From contig JAFXQX010000015.1 in the NCBI GenBank assembly GCA_017526745.1, positions 81,899-145,898 of the forward strand: a DNA stretch of 64,000 nucleotides, written 5' to 3'. A program made the translations under genes and the position numbers. The notes beneath the pieces are model-generated. The model was given only the letters and a program-made list of their open reading frames with translations. It was not told the DNA's origin and did not search any database. Each line of letters begins with the position of its first letter. Within the stretch, counting starts at the first letter, position 1. This document shows, one piece after another, positions 34,109 through 43,252 of this stretch. This DNA comes from Lachnospiraceae bacterium (lineage in GTDB: Bacteria; Bacillota; Clostridia; Lachnospirales; Lachnospiraceae).

Positions 34109-35353
34109 ATGCTTGCTACATTAATTCCTTTATTTGACCGGAACACGGCGGTAAGTGCATATTCGGTTTTTGCGCAGAAACAGAACTTTCTGCTGAATCC
34201 GAGCATGCTCGGTACAGGGTCGCTTGACGGAGCCGGTTCCATACTCGGACTTGAGGTTGTTGAGAGCCTTGGAGCGGGAACGCTTTCCGATAATCAGGAA
34301 GTGTTCGTGGAGCTTTCCAAGATCTCGATGTTCTCCCCGATCGAAGAAGTATGCTCGATGCCGCATGACAAGGTGGTCCTTTTGTTCGACCATAATGTTC
34401 CGGCCGAGGAGATGTATATAAAGAGACTCCAGCAGCTCAAGTTCATGGGCTACAAGCTGGCCATCAGGAATCTTGCGATCGAGCAGTTCAAGGAGTATGC
34501 TCCCATACTTCAGCTCCTTGACTATATCATGCTCGACTACAAGAAGATGAACATGGAGGCCGCAAGGAATTTCTTCTCAAAGGTATATCCCGATATGTCG
34601 CTTATCGCGGTCAACGTTGATTCGATCGAGGATTTTGATGAACTTGCAAAGGGCGAGGCATATTCCCTTTATGAGGGTGATTTCTACAGACTTCCCGTAA
34701 CAAAGGGCAAGACAAAGGTCTCACCTCTTAAGGTCAACTATATCGAACTTCTTAAGATAGTCAACAATCCCGATTTCGAGCTGACCAAAGCGGCAGACAT
34801 AATCGGAAGGGATACGGCTCTTGTAATAGACCTTCTCAAGATGGTCAATCATATGGCGGTCAATTCGGAGATCACTTCGATAAGACATGCGGCTGCCATG
34901 CTCGGCCAGAAGGAACTGAAGAAGTGGATCAATGCGGTCGTATCCAAGCAGCTGTGTGCGGACAAGCCCAATGAGATCACGAGACTCTCACTCCTTCGTG
35001 CCAAGTTTGCCGAGAATCTCGCACCCACATTTGAAATGGCATCCCTGTCATCGGAACTGTTCCTTTCAGGGCTGTTCTCGGTGCTTGATATTATCCTTGA
35101 CAAGCCCATGACGGAAGCCCTCAAGATGGTAAACGTTTCCAAGGAGATCACGGAAGCGCTCGTTGAAAGAAAAGGTGAACTTGCCAAGGTTCTTGACTTC
35201 ATCGAATGTTATGAGATCGCTTCATGGACCGAACTGTCACGGCAGATGATACTGTTCAACATCAAGGAAGGCCCGGTATATGATGCATATATCGATGCAC
35301 TTTCATGGTACAGGGATCTGTTCGGAGACGTGGCCGACAATAAGCAGAAGTGA
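34109..35353 (+). CDS. EAL-HDOD (YuxH-type) signalling protein
   Basis: A 414-residue cytosolic protein with an N-terminal degenerate EAL-like domain (about 1-200; ISMFSPIEEV, LAIRNLAIEQF, YIMLDYKKM) and a C-terminal HDOD domain (about 205-400; LLKIVNNPDFELTKAADII, IRHAAAMLGQKELKKWI). EAL catalytic glutamates and the DDFG motif are missing, so it should not hydrolyse c-di-GMP. HDOD proteins act as adaptor modules in signalling, often in motility or stress control. A strong GAGGAGGAG site precedes the ATG. It lies 70 bases after the active EAL gene; no terminator is visible between them. Confidence 0.85.
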   Translation: MLATLIPLFDRNTAVSAYSVFAQKQNFLLNPSMLGTGSLDGAGSILGLEVVESLGAGTLSDNQEVFVELSKISMFSPIEEVCSMPHDKVVLLFDHNVPAEEMYIKRLQQLKFMGYKLAIRNLAIEQFKEYAPILQLLDYIMLDYKKMNMEAARNFFSKVYPDMSLIAVNVDSIEDFDELAKGEAYSLYEGDFYRLPVTKGKTKVSPLKVNYIELLKIVNNPDFELTKAADIIGRDTALVIDLLKMVNHMAVNSEITSIRHAAAMLGQKELKKWINAVVSKQLCADKPNEITRLSLLRAKFAENLAPTFEMASLSSELFLSGLFSVLDIILDKPMTEALKMVNVSKEITEALVERKGELAKVLDFIECYEIASWTELSRQMILFNIKEGPVYDAYIDALSWYRDLFGDVADNKQK

Positions 35354-35371
35354 TCACCGGCAGGACAGGCT

Positions 35372-35665
35372 ATGATGGGTTATGCGATAACATCGATCGT
35401 CGATGATCATATAAATATCAAACATGATTACCGGGACGAACTGGACGGGTTCATAATGCTGCTCAAGAGTATAGAAGGGGAAGTGAACGGCAGGATCATC
35501 CAGATGGACGGTGATGATGTCAGGTACATGATCCAGAACGATCCGTACGATCTGATATTCAGGTGGGACGGGGACCGTAAGACTTCGGTGATCGTTCCCG
35601 ACCCGTCAAACATAGATGCGGTCGCCAGGATGCTGGAACGTCATTTCGAAAGACTGAACAATTGA
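35372..35665 (+). CDS. Uncharacterised 97-residue protein
   Basis: Not recognised. A small acidic alpha/beta protein with ITSIVDDHINIKHDYR at the start, a central MDGDDVRYMIQNDPYD stretch and a helical end (VARMLERHFERLNN). No membrane segment or cysteine is present. Two adjacent ATG codons (35372, 35375) are possible, with GGACAGG upstream. It is the last gene before the terminator at 35669 and lies 18 bases after the EAL-HDOD gene, so it probably belongs to the same transcript. Confidence 0.65.
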   Translation: MMGYAITSIVDDHINIKHDYRDELDGFIMLLKSIEGEVNGRIIQMDGDDVRYMIQNDPYDLIFRWDGDRKTSVIVPDPSNIDAVARMLERHFERLNN

Positions 35666-35668
35666 ACC

Positions 35669-35703
35669 AAAGCTCCTTCGATGCGGAGGAGCTTTTATTT
35701 TAT
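35669..35703 (+). terminator. Rho-independent terminator before priA
   Basis: Stem AAAGCTCC / GGAGCTTT (35669-35676 with 35688-35695) and then a T-rich tract TTATTTTATT. It separates the signalling operon from the priA-led gene run and ends only a few bases before the priA start codon. Confidence 0.8.
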
Positions 35704-35710
35704 TCTGATC

Positions 35711-37942
35711 ATGAAACAAGAGTATGCACAGATAATCGTTGATATATCCCACGAGAACCTGGACCGGACGTTTGCGTACAGGATCCCGGAGAAGCTTGCG
35801 GGCCGGGTCGCGGTAGGAGACCGGGTCCTTATCCCTTTTGGACGCTCCAACAGGCAGATATCCGGATTTGTGCTCGAGATCACGGACAGCTGTCCGATCG
35901 ATCCGCGGTCGGTAAAGGATATCCTGGAGGTGACCGGTGACGATCTTCTCGTTGAGCAAAAGCTCATAATGCTCGCATACTGGATGAAGAGCAGATACGG
36001 CTCCACCATGAACCGGTCGCTTGCGACCGTCCTTCCGGTCAAAAAGAAGGTAAAGGCTGTCGAAAAACGGGAGGTCGTACTGGCCCTGTCAGATGAGGAA
36101 GCAGCCTTAAAACTGGAGGAGATGAAAGATAAGAGGATGGTGGCACGTTACCGCCTCCTTCGTGAACTGATCAGCGAGAAAGCCATAGACTACAGGCTCG
36201 TTACGGGAAAGCTCAATATATCTTCGGCGACCCTCAAGGCTCTTTGCGAACAGAACATTATAAAGATCGATTCAAAAAGAGTATACAGAAATACCGTTAA
36301 TCCCTTATCAAGGGGTGAGGCCGTAACGCTGTCCGCCCCCCAGCGGGCCATAGCGGATGATTTTATCAGAGAGTACGGCGAAGGCATCAGAAGGACCTAT
36401 CTTCTCCACGGAATAACCGGAAGCGGCAAGACCGAGGTGTATATGGAGATGATCGCCGATGTCGTCTCCCGCGGACGCTCCGTCATCGTGCTGATCCCTG
36501 AGATATCACTTACGTACCAGACCGTGATGAGGTTTTATAAAAGGTTCGGAGACCGGGTATCAACGCTTCACTCGAGACTGTCGGACGGTGAGAGGTATGA
36601 CCAGTTCGAAAGGGCCAGAAAGCATGAGATAGATATAATGATAGGACCGAGGTCCGCACTTTTCACCCCGTTTGACAACCTCGGGCTCATAGTTATGGAT
36701 GAGGAACACGAGGGAAGTTATAAGAGCGATAACATGCCAAGGTACCATGCCAGGGAAGTGGCCATAAAGCTTGCCGAACTTCATGGGGCATCGGTAGTTC
36801 TCGGCTCCGCAACGCCTTCCGTTGAGTCGTTTAAGAAGGCCGTGGACGGCGTCTATAAGCTGTATACTCTTGCCGAGCGGGCCAAGAAGGCTGACCTTCC
36901 CGATGTTATCGTGGCAGATCTTAGGGAAGAGTTAAAAAGCGGAAACAGGTCCATGTTTTCACAAAAACTGAAGAGCGCCATAGAGGAAAGGCTTGCAAGA
37001 CGGGAACAGGTCATGCTGTTTCTTAACAGGCGCGGGATAGCATCTTTCGTATCGTGCAGGGCGTGCGGAGAGAGCGTCAAATGCCCTCATTGCGATGTTT
37101 CACTTTCCAGGCATATGAACGGTAAACTCAAGTGTCATTACTGCGGATATGAGCAAAGCGATGTGAAGACATGCAGTAAATGCGGCAGTAAACTGATAGG
37201 CGCTATGGGCACGGGACTGGGAACTCAGTCGGTCGAGCAGCAGATCAGGTCCATGTTCCCTTATGCCGAGGTTCTGCGTATGGATGCCGACACGACCAAA
37301 CAGAAGGGTGACTACGACTCGATACTCTCCACGTTTGCCAACCGGGAGGCCGACATCCTGGTCGGGACCCAGATGATAGTGAAAGGACATGATTTTCCGT
37401 ATGTGACCCTTGTCGGGATACTGGCGGCAGATATGTCGCTTAATGCCAATGATTACAGAGCGGGAGAGAGGACATTCCAGCTGCTTGTCCAGGCTGCGGG
37501 AAGAGCCGGAAGGGATGCAAGAAAAGGTGAAGTCATAATACAGACGTACAGGCCGGATCATTATGCGATAAAGGCTGCCGTAACGCAGGATTACGAAGCT
37601 TTCTTCGAAGAAGAGATGATGTACAGAAGACTTCTGTCATATCCTCCGGCGGGACATATGCTTGCCATAATGATCGAAAGCGGCTCTGAAAATGATGCCG
37701 CTGAATTTGCCGGCTCGTTGGCAGGCGCTCTTTCGGGGTGTATAATGGGCAGGGCGGTCCTTATAGGTCCCACGCCCGCATCGATACGTAAACTGAAAGA
37801 CATATACAGGCATATGATCTATGTTAAGAGTACCGATGCGGATATGTTAAGAACAGTCAAGGATAAGGCCGAGGAATATCATGCATCCTGCGGCTCGAAG
37901 GTCCGTATCAGTTTCGATCTGGACCCGATGAACGGATATTAA
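35711..37942 (+). CDS. priA: Primosomal replication restart helicase PriA
   Basis: DNA helicase of 744 residues that reloads the replisome at stalled forks. The N-terminal 3'-DNA-binding domain starts YAQIIVDISHENLDRTFAYR. Walker A is GITGSGKTEVYMEM and the DEXH box VMDEEHEGSYK. The zinc-binding insertion has CRACGESVKCPHC, CHYCGYE and CSKCGS. Helicase motifs V/VI appear as VGTQMIVKGHDFPYV and QAAGRAGRDARKGEV. The ATG at 35711 matches the family N terminus; an ATG at 35681 sits inside the terminator hairpin. No ribosome binding site is obvious, unusual for this window. Confidence 0.95.
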   Translation: MKQEYAQIIVDISHENLDRTFAYRIPEKLAGRVAVGDRVLIPFGRSNRQISGFVLEITDSCPIDPRSVKDILEVTGDDLLVEQKLIMLAYWMKSRYGSTMNRSLATVLPVKKKVKAVEKREVVLALSDEEAALKLEEMKDKRMVARYRLLRELISEKAIDYRLVTGKLNISSATLKALCEQNIIKIDSKRVYRNTVNPLSRGEAVTLSAPQRAIADDFIREYGEGIRRTYLLHGITGSGKTEVYMEMIADVVSRGRSVIVLIPEISLTYQTVMRFYKRFGDRVSTLHSRLSDGERYDQFERARKHEIDIMIGPRSALFTPFDNLGLIVMDEEHEGSYKSDNMPRYHAREVAIKLAELHGASVVLGSATPSVESFKKAVDGVYKLYTLAERAKKADLPDVIVADLREELKSGNRSMFSQKLKSAIEERLARREQVMLFLNRRGIASFVSCRACGESVKCPHCDVSLSRHMNGKLKCHYCGYEQSDVKTCSKCGSKLIGAMGTGLGTQSVEQQIRSMFPYAEVLRMDADTTKQKGDYDSILSTFANREADILVGTQMIVKGHDFPYVTLVGILAADMSLNANDYRAGERTFQLLVQAAGRAGRDARKGEVIIQTYRPDHYAIKAAVTQDYEAFFEEEMMYRRLLSYPPAGHMLAIMIESGSENDAAEFAGSLAGALSGCIMGRAVLIGPTPASIRKLKDIYRHMIYVKSTDADMLRTVKDKAEEYHASCGSKVRISFDLDPMNGY

Positions 37943-37951
37943 GGAGGATAT

Positions 37952-38491
37952 ATGGCACTTCGTCAGATCAGGGAAATAGGGGATGACTGCCTTTTGAAGG
38001 TATGCAAACCCGTAAAAGAAGTAAACAAAAGAACGCTGGATCTTATCGAAGATCTTCTTGACACAATGTATGATGCCGAGGGGGTCGGACTTGCGGCTCC
38101 GCAGGTTGGCATACTGAAGAGGATCGCGGTCATAGATGCGGGAGAGGAATACCAGGACGGCCCGATCGTACTGATCAATCCCGAGATCATAGAGACGTCG
38201 GGAGAACAGACGGATTACGAAGGATGTCTTTCCGTACCGGGCAAGGTCGGAAGAGTCACGAGGCCCGACAGGGCGGTCGTAAAGGCATATGATACCGAAA
38301 TGAACGAGTATACCGTTGAGGGCGAGGGCCTTCTTGCAAGAGCGCTGCTCCATGAGATCGAGCATCTTGACGGACATATGTATGTTGAAAAAGTTAGCGG
38401 TCCTTTGCTTACGAACGAGGAGCTTGCACAGATACTGAAGGAACAGGAAGAAGCCCAAAAGGCCGAAGCGACGGAGACATTAAGCGAATGA
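37952..38491 (+). CDS. def: Peptide deformylase
   Basis: Removes the formyl group from nascent protein N termini. All three family motifs are present: GVGLAAPQVG, EGCLSVPG (Cys metal ligand) and the HEIEHLDG helix with two His ligands. At 179 residues it is slightly longer than type 1 enzymes because of an acidic C-terminal tail (KEQEEAQKAEATETLSE). An AAGGAGG site precedes the ATG. It overlaps fmt by 4 bases, the classic pairing of formylation and deformylation genes. Confidence 0.96.
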   Translation: MALRQIREIGDDCLLKVCKPVKEVNKRTLDLIEDLLDTMYDAEGVGLAAPQVGILKRIAVIDAGEEYQDGPIVLINPEIIETSGEQTDYEGCLSVPGKVGRVTRPDRAVVKAYDTEMNEYTVEGEGLLARALLHEIEHLDGHMYVEKVSGPLLTNEELAQILKEQEEAQKAEATETLSE

Positions 38492-39423
38492 AGATACTGT
38501 TCATGGGGACACCGGATTTTGCCGAAGTGATATTACGTGCGATCACGCTTTGCAAAGAGCACGAAGTGGTCGCTGCAGTAACCCAGCCGGACCGCCCGAA
38601 GGGGCGCAAAAAAGCCCTGTCGGAAAGCCCGGTCAAGATATATGCAAGACAGTGCGGTATACCTGTCCTTCAGCCCGAAAGGATCAAAAATGCGGATGAG
38701 ATTGCAAGACTTCGGGAATATGATGCAGATATATACGTAGTGGCGGCGTTCGGACAGATACTGTCAAAGGAGATACTTGCGATCCCGCGTTACGGCTGCA
38801 TAAACGTTCATGCCTCGCTCCTTCCCAAGTACAGGGGGTCCTCTCCGATCCAGAGGGCCATAGCCGACGGGGAAGAAGTTACCGGAGTGACTGTACAGCA
38901 GATGAACGAGGGAGTGGATACAGGAGATATCATAGACTTTGTAAGGGTTGCGATAAGCCCCGATGAAACGGGAGGATCGCTTTTTGATAAACTTGCCGAA
39001 GAAGGTGCAAAGCTCATCGTTAAGACGCTTTCTGACATAGAAGCCGGAAGAGCAAAGCGTACACCTCAGGATGATACCAAGGCGACATATGCCGGCATGC
39101 TCAAAAAAGAAATGGGCAGGATCGACTGGCAGGCGGACGCTTCCTCGATCGAAAGGATGATAAGAGCATATACACCGTGGCCCGGCGGGTTCACATATCT
39201 GTCACAAAAAGTGCTTAAGATAACAGAGGCCGAAGCATTGACCGGAAATGCAGACGGATCGTGCGGGACTGTCACGGAAGTTTCGAAGGATCATTTTCTG
39301 GTCGCATGCAAAAGCGGAATGCTTCGCGTAACAAAAGTGCAGGCTGAAGGGAAAAAGGAGATGACGGTCCATGATTTTCTCCTCGGAAACAGCCTAAGTG
39401 TCGGAACAATACTTGGAGGTTAG
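38488..39423 (+). CDS. fmt: Methionyl-tRNA formyltransferase
   Basis: Uses 10-formyl-THF to formylate initiator Met-tRNA. It has the N-terminal MKILFMGTPDFAEVIL, the folate-site HASLLPKYRGSSPIQRA, TGVTVQQMNEGVDTGD and a C-terminal OB-like domain (about 205-311). At 311 residues it has standard length. The start overlaps the def stop (ATGA). Confidence 0.96.
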   Translation: MKILFMGTPDFAEVILRAITLCKEHEVVAAVTQPDRPKGRKKALSESPVKIYARQCGIPVLQPERIKNADEIARLREYDADIYVVAAFGQILSKEILAIPRYGCINVHASLLPKYRGSSPIQRAIADGEEVTGVTVQQMNEGVDTGDIIDFVRVAISPDETGGSLFDKLAEEGAKLIVKTLSDIEAGRAKRTPQDDTKATYAGMLKKEMGRIDWQADASSIERMIRAYTPWPGGFTYLSQKVLKITEAEALTGNADGSCGTVTEVSKDHFLVACKSGMLRVTKVQAEGKKEMTVHDFLLGNSLSVGTILGG

Positions 39424-39426
39424 ACA

Positions 39427-40158
39427 ATGTCAGTTACAAATTACGGCGGATACGGATACGGTTACGGTATGGGAGGGATGAGCTATCTTCTCGTTCTTAT
39501 CGGTGCGGCACTCTGCCTTATCACATCCGGACTGGTAAAGTCCACGTTCAACAGGTATTCACGCATTACCGCGATGTCACATATGACAGGCTGTGAGGTC
39601 GCCTCATCCATACTGAGAAAAGAAGGCATATATGACGTCAAGGTCGAAAGGATCGAGGGCAGCCTTACGGATCATTTCGATCCGGCAGCAAAGGTCGTAA
39701 GGCTCTCGTCAGCTGTTTATGATTCGGACAGCGTTGCCGCTATCAGCGTGGCGGCACATGAATGCGGACATGCGATGCAGCATAACGAGGATTATTTCCC
39801 GCTCAAGCTCAGAAGCGCGATACTCCCGGCAGCCAGTTTCGGCTCCAAGTACGGACTGTGGATCGTTATCGCGGGACTGTTCATAAGCTTTTTCAGACCG
39901 CTTGTATTTATCGGGATAGTGCTGTTTGCATTCGGAGTCCTGTTCCAGATCGTAACGCTCCCGGTTGAATTTGATGCTTCGCACCGGGCCCTTGTTACGC
40001 TTTCCGAGATGGGTATCCTCGGAGACGAAGAGTCCGAGGGAGCACGAAAAGTCTTAAGGAGTGCGGCCATGACCTATGTCGCTTCCGCAGCCGCATCGAT
40101 ACTGTCGCTTATAAGGCTCATCCTTATATCCCGCGGAGGCAGGAGCAGACGTGACTGA
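39427..40158 (+). CDS. YugP-type zinc metallopeptidase
   Basis: Membrane-bound peptidase of 243 residues (Zn_peptidase_2 family). A Gly/Tyr-rich N terminus is followed by a membrane helix (about 17-37). The catalytic HECGHAMQ lies at about residue 115, and two or three more helices (about 135-180 and 220-237) follow. Its location between fmt and rsmB is conserved in many Clostridia. Substrate unknown; a role in membrane protein quality control is only a guess. TTGGAGG precedes the ATG. Confidence 0.88.
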   Translation: MSVTNYGGYGYGYGMGGMSYLLVLIGAALCLITSGLVKSTFNRYSRITAMSHMTGCEVASSILRKEGIYDVKVERIEGSLTDHFDPAAKVVRLSSAVYDSDSVAAISVAAHECGHAMQHNEDYFPLKLRSAILPAASFGSKYGLWIVIAGLFISFFRPLVFIGIVLFAFGVLFQIVTLPVEFDASHRALVTLSEMGILGDEESEGARKVLRSAAMTYVASAAASILSLIRLILISRGGRSRRD

Positions 40159-41470
40159 CGTTCGGCGTATCGCCTATGAAGCGCTTCTTGCGGCGGATGA
40201 GAAAAAGGCGACCAATAGTCTTACAAAGGATGTCCTGGACAAGTATTCCTATCTTGATATCCGTGACCGCAGGCTGCTTAAAAGGCTTATCGAGGGAGTT
40301 ACCGAAAGAAGAATATCGATCGATCACGTTCTTGACCAGTTTTCCACCGTTAAGGTACAGAAGATGAAAAAGCAGGTGAGGACCCTTCTTCGGATGGGTG
40401 TTTATCAGCTGCTGTACATGGATAAGGTCGATGATCATGCGGCAGTCTTCGAGACCGTAAGGATCGCCAAGAAGACCAAAGCTTCCGCCCTTTCGGGCTT
40501 TATAAATGCGGTGCTTCGAAACATCGCAAAGAACCGGGATGCCATCAGATGGCCGGATCCCGGCAAAGATACCGTAAAGTATCTGTCGGTTGCATATTCA
40601 TGTCCCGAATGGATCGTCTCAAAGCTTATCGAACAGCAGGGGGCACAAAATGCGGAGGACCTTCTGCGTCTTTCGGTAAGCATCCGCCCCGTTACCGCAA
40701 GGATCAATCTGTCCAAAACATCACTATCGTCCGTTCTTGATACGGAAGATATCACACCATCGGATATCTGCGATATTGCCGTCATACTTAATGACTGCGG
40801 CGATATATCTTCGATCCCGGCCGTATCCGACGGCAGGATCTGCGTCCAGGACATTGGATCCATGCTAGTATGCCTTGCCGCCGGGATCAAAAAGGATGAT
40901 ACTGTTCTGGATCTTTGCGCCGCCCCGGGTGGAAAATCACTCCATGCGGCCGATATCGCCACGGACGGAAGAGTTATCGCATGTGATATTTCCGCCGAAA
41001 GACTCGGACGTATAGAGGAAAATGCCGGAAGATGCGGGTTTTCTAACATTACATGCCGGTTAATGGATGCAACTTTGTATGAACCGGAATTTGAAGGCCT
41101 GGCCGATGTGGTCATCGCGGATGTTCCGTGTTCCGGACTGGGTGTAATGGGAAGAAAGAACGATATCAAATACAATATCACTCCGGAAGCGATCTCATCG
41201 CTTACCCTTGTTCAGAGACAGATAGTTGAAAATGCGGCAAAGTACGTAAAGAAGGGCGGGACGCTCATCTTCTCAACCTGCACATGCACAAGGGAAGAGA
41301 ACATGGACAATGCAATGTACCTGAAGGATGAACTCGGACTTGTGCCGGTTGATTTTTACGCTCTCCTTCCCCCGGCCCTTGCGGATGCTACCGCTAAGGA
41401 AGGATATATACAGCTTTACGGAAAGGATGCGGCGACCGACGGATTTTTCATAGCCAGATTTGCAAAATGA
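40151..41470 (+). CDS. rsmB: 16S rRNA m5C967 methyltransferase
   Basis: Methylates C967 of 16S rRNA with SAM. An N-terminal NusB-like RNA-binding domain (about 1-140; RRLLKRLIEGVTERR) precedes the NOL1/NOP2/Sun catalytic domain with LDLCAAPGGKSLHAAD (SAM binding), DVPCSGLGVMGRKNDIKY and FSTCTCTREEN, containing the two catalytic-type cysteines. 439 residues, normal length. The start is GTG with GGAGGCAGGAG upstream, overlapping the peptidase gene by 8 bases; it overlaps rlmN by 4 bases. Confidence 0.95.
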   Translation: MTDVRRIAYEALLAADEKKATNSLTKDVLDKYSYLDIRDRRLLKRLIEGVTERRISIDHVLDQFSTVKVQKMKKQVRTLLRMGVYQLLYMDKVDDHAAVFETVRIAKKTKASALSGFINAVLRNIAKNRDAIRWPDPGKDTVKYLSVAYSCPEWIVSKLIEQQGAQNAEDLLRLSVSIRPVTARINLSKTSLSSVLDTEDITPSDICDIAVILNDCGDISSIPAVSDGRICVQDIGSMLVCLAAGIKKDDTVLDLCAAPGGKSLHAADIATDGRVIACDISAERLGRIEENAGRCGFSNITCRLMDATLYEPEFEGLADVVIADVPCSGLGVMGRKNDIKYNITPEAISSLTLVQRQIVENAAKYVKKGGTLIFSTCTCTREENMDNAMYLKDELGLVPVDFYALLPPALADATAKEGYIQLYGKDAATDGFFIARFAK

Positions 41471-42525
41471 ACCGGACGAACGATATAAGATCATTTACAT
41501 ATGACGAACTGTTAAAGGTTGCGGCCGAAGCCGGTGCCAGGGATTATACTGCAGGGCAGATATTCGGCTGGCTCCACCGGAAAAAAACCGGATGCCTTTC
41601 GCAGATGACTAACGTTTCCAAGGACGTAAGATCATTTCTCGAAAAGAATTATCCCATATTCTCCGTCACCCGCCGGGAAGTTCTCGTATCCTCCATCGAC
41701 GGGACGCGGAAGTATATCCACAGCCTTTGCGACGGCAATGTGATCGAGACCGTACTGCTTCGGTATGACTACGGGAATACCGTATGCATCAGCTCACAGG
41801 CCGGCTGCAGGATGGGCTGCGCCTTCTGCGCATCAACTATCGACGGACTTGCCAGGAACCTTACCGCAGGTGAGATGGCGGCCCAGGTTTACAGCGTTGA
41901 AGAAGACATCAATGAAAGGGTCAGCCACGTTGTAGTCATGGGGTCGGGCGAGCCTTTGGATAATTACGAAAACTTTACAAGGTTCGTGGATATTATAACC
42001 GACAAAAGGGGTGCCGGCCTTGGTGGCAGGAACATAACCGCCAGCACATGCGGGCTTGCGGATAAGATCAGGGAACTTGCCGACAGGAAATATGCGCTCA
42101 CGCTTGCCCTTTCGCTCCATGCGGTCACGGATGAAAAGAGAAAACAGATCATGCCCGTTGCCAACAAATATCCGCTGAAAGAGGTCATAGATGCATGCAG
42201 GTACTATTTTGACACGACCGGGCGGCGTATAACGCTTGAATACAGCCTGATTGCGGGATTTAACGATACCGATGAGGATGTAAGGGGACTGGCTGATATC
42301 GCATCGTATCTTTCGGCCCATGTGAACCTCATTCCGGTCAATCCGATAAAGGAGCGCAGCTTTGCTCCGACAGGCCCGAAAGACGCGGTATTGCTTAAAA
42401 ATAAACTTGAAAAAAACAATATTAATGTTACTATAAGAAGGGAAATGGGGCGCGATATTTCTGGGGCCTGTGGTCAGTTGCGCCGTAGTTTCCAAAGTAA
42501 GTATGTAGGAGAACGGAATGCTTAA
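41467..42525 (+). CDS. rlmN: Dual-specificity 23S rRNA/tRNA m2A methyltransferase
   Basis: Radical-SAM enzyme of 352 residues that methylates A2503 of 23S rRNA and A37 of some tRNAs. The radical-SAM motif is CRMGCAFC, preceded by TVCISSQAG. VVMGSGEPLDNYENF and LSLHAVTDEKRKQIMP follow, and the second mechanistic cysteine lies in DISGACGQLRR near the C terminus. Start overlaps rsmB (ATGA) and the end overlaps the phosphatase gene by 8 bases. Confidence 0.95.
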   Translation: MNRTNDIRSFTYDELLKVAAEAGARDYTAGQIFGWLHRKKTGCLSQMTNVSKDVRSFLEKNYPIFSVTRREVLVSSIDGTRKYIHSLCDGNVIETVLLRYDYGNTVCISSQAGCRMGCAFCASTIDGLARNLTAGEMAAQVYSVEEDINERVSHVVVMGSGEPLDNYENFTRFVDIITDKRGAGLGGRNITASTCGLADKIRELADRKYALTLALSLHAVTDEKRKQIMPVANKYPLKEVIDACRYYFDTTGRRITLEYSLIAGFNDTDEDVRGLADIASYLSAHVNLIPVNPIKERSFAPTGPKDAVLLKNKLEKNNINVTIRREMGRDISGACGQLRRSFQSKYVGERNA

Positions 42526-43252
42526 GACATATTCAATGACGGATATAGGCAGAAAGAGGAAGCTCAATCAGGATACTGTCTATTCCTGCGAGCATCCGCT
42601 GGGCAATCTTTCCAACCTGTTCATAGTGTGTGACGGGATGGGAGGCCATAAGGCCGGAGATTATGCATCGGCATATACCGTTAAGGCGATCGAACGCGAG
42701 GTGGAGGCGTGCGAGGACAAGTCCCCGATCAAGATACTCAGGGAAGCGATAACGATCGCAAATGCCGAAATATACGAGAAGGCATCGACAGAGGCTGATT
42801 TTGCCGGTATGGGCACGACGTGCGTCGCCGCGACCATAGCGGATGATGTACTTTATGTGGCGAATGTCGGCGACAGCAGGCTGTATCTTATAGATAAGGC
42901 CATCACGCAGGTCACCAAGGATCATTCGCTCGTTGCGGAGCTTGTCAGAAAAGGTTCTCTTGATGAGAGCCAGGCAAAAGCTCATCCGGATAAGAATATC
43001 ATAACCAGAGCGATCGGAGCAGCTCCCTCGGTAGAGATCGATTTCTTTGAAGTCGAGCTTTCCGCAGGAGATGTTATCTTAATGTGCACCGACGGGCTTA
43101 CGAACATGGTGGACGATGATGAGATACTCCGCATTGTAAGGACCGGCGTTGACGTTCCGGACATTGCGGAAAACCTGATCAGGATGGCTAATCATAACGG
43201 CGGGAAGGATAATATAGGGGTTGTTATCATTGAGGCGTCAGAGGAGAGATAA
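42518..43252 (+). CDS. prpC: PP2C-type Ser/Thr protein phosphatase
   Basis: Metal-dependent phosphatase of 244 residues that reverses the adjacent kinase. Metal-binding motifs are complete: RKLNQD, VCDGMGGHKAGD, GMGTTC, VGDSRLYLI, KDHSLV, VILMCTDGLTNMV and GGKDNIGV. GGAGAACGG precedes the ATG. It is directly followed by the PASTA kinase gene with no gap, the standard Firmicutes phosphatase-kinase pair. Confidence 0.95.
   Translation: MLKTYSMTDIGRKRKLNQDTVYSCEHPLGNLSNLFIVCDGMGGHKAGDYASAYTVKAIEREVEACEDKSPIKILREAITIANAEIYEKASTEADFAGMGTTCVAATIADDVLYVANVGDSRLYLIDKAITQVTKDHSLVAELVRKGSLDESQAKAHPDKNIITRAIGAAPSVEIDFFEVELSAGDVILMCTDGLTNMVDDDEILRIVRTGVDVPDIAENLIRMANHNGGKDNIGVVIIEASEER

Noticed and set aside
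40435..41181. 248-codon minus-strand frame
   Set aside because: It is antisense to rsmB, has Ser-rich shadow composition and no initiation signal.
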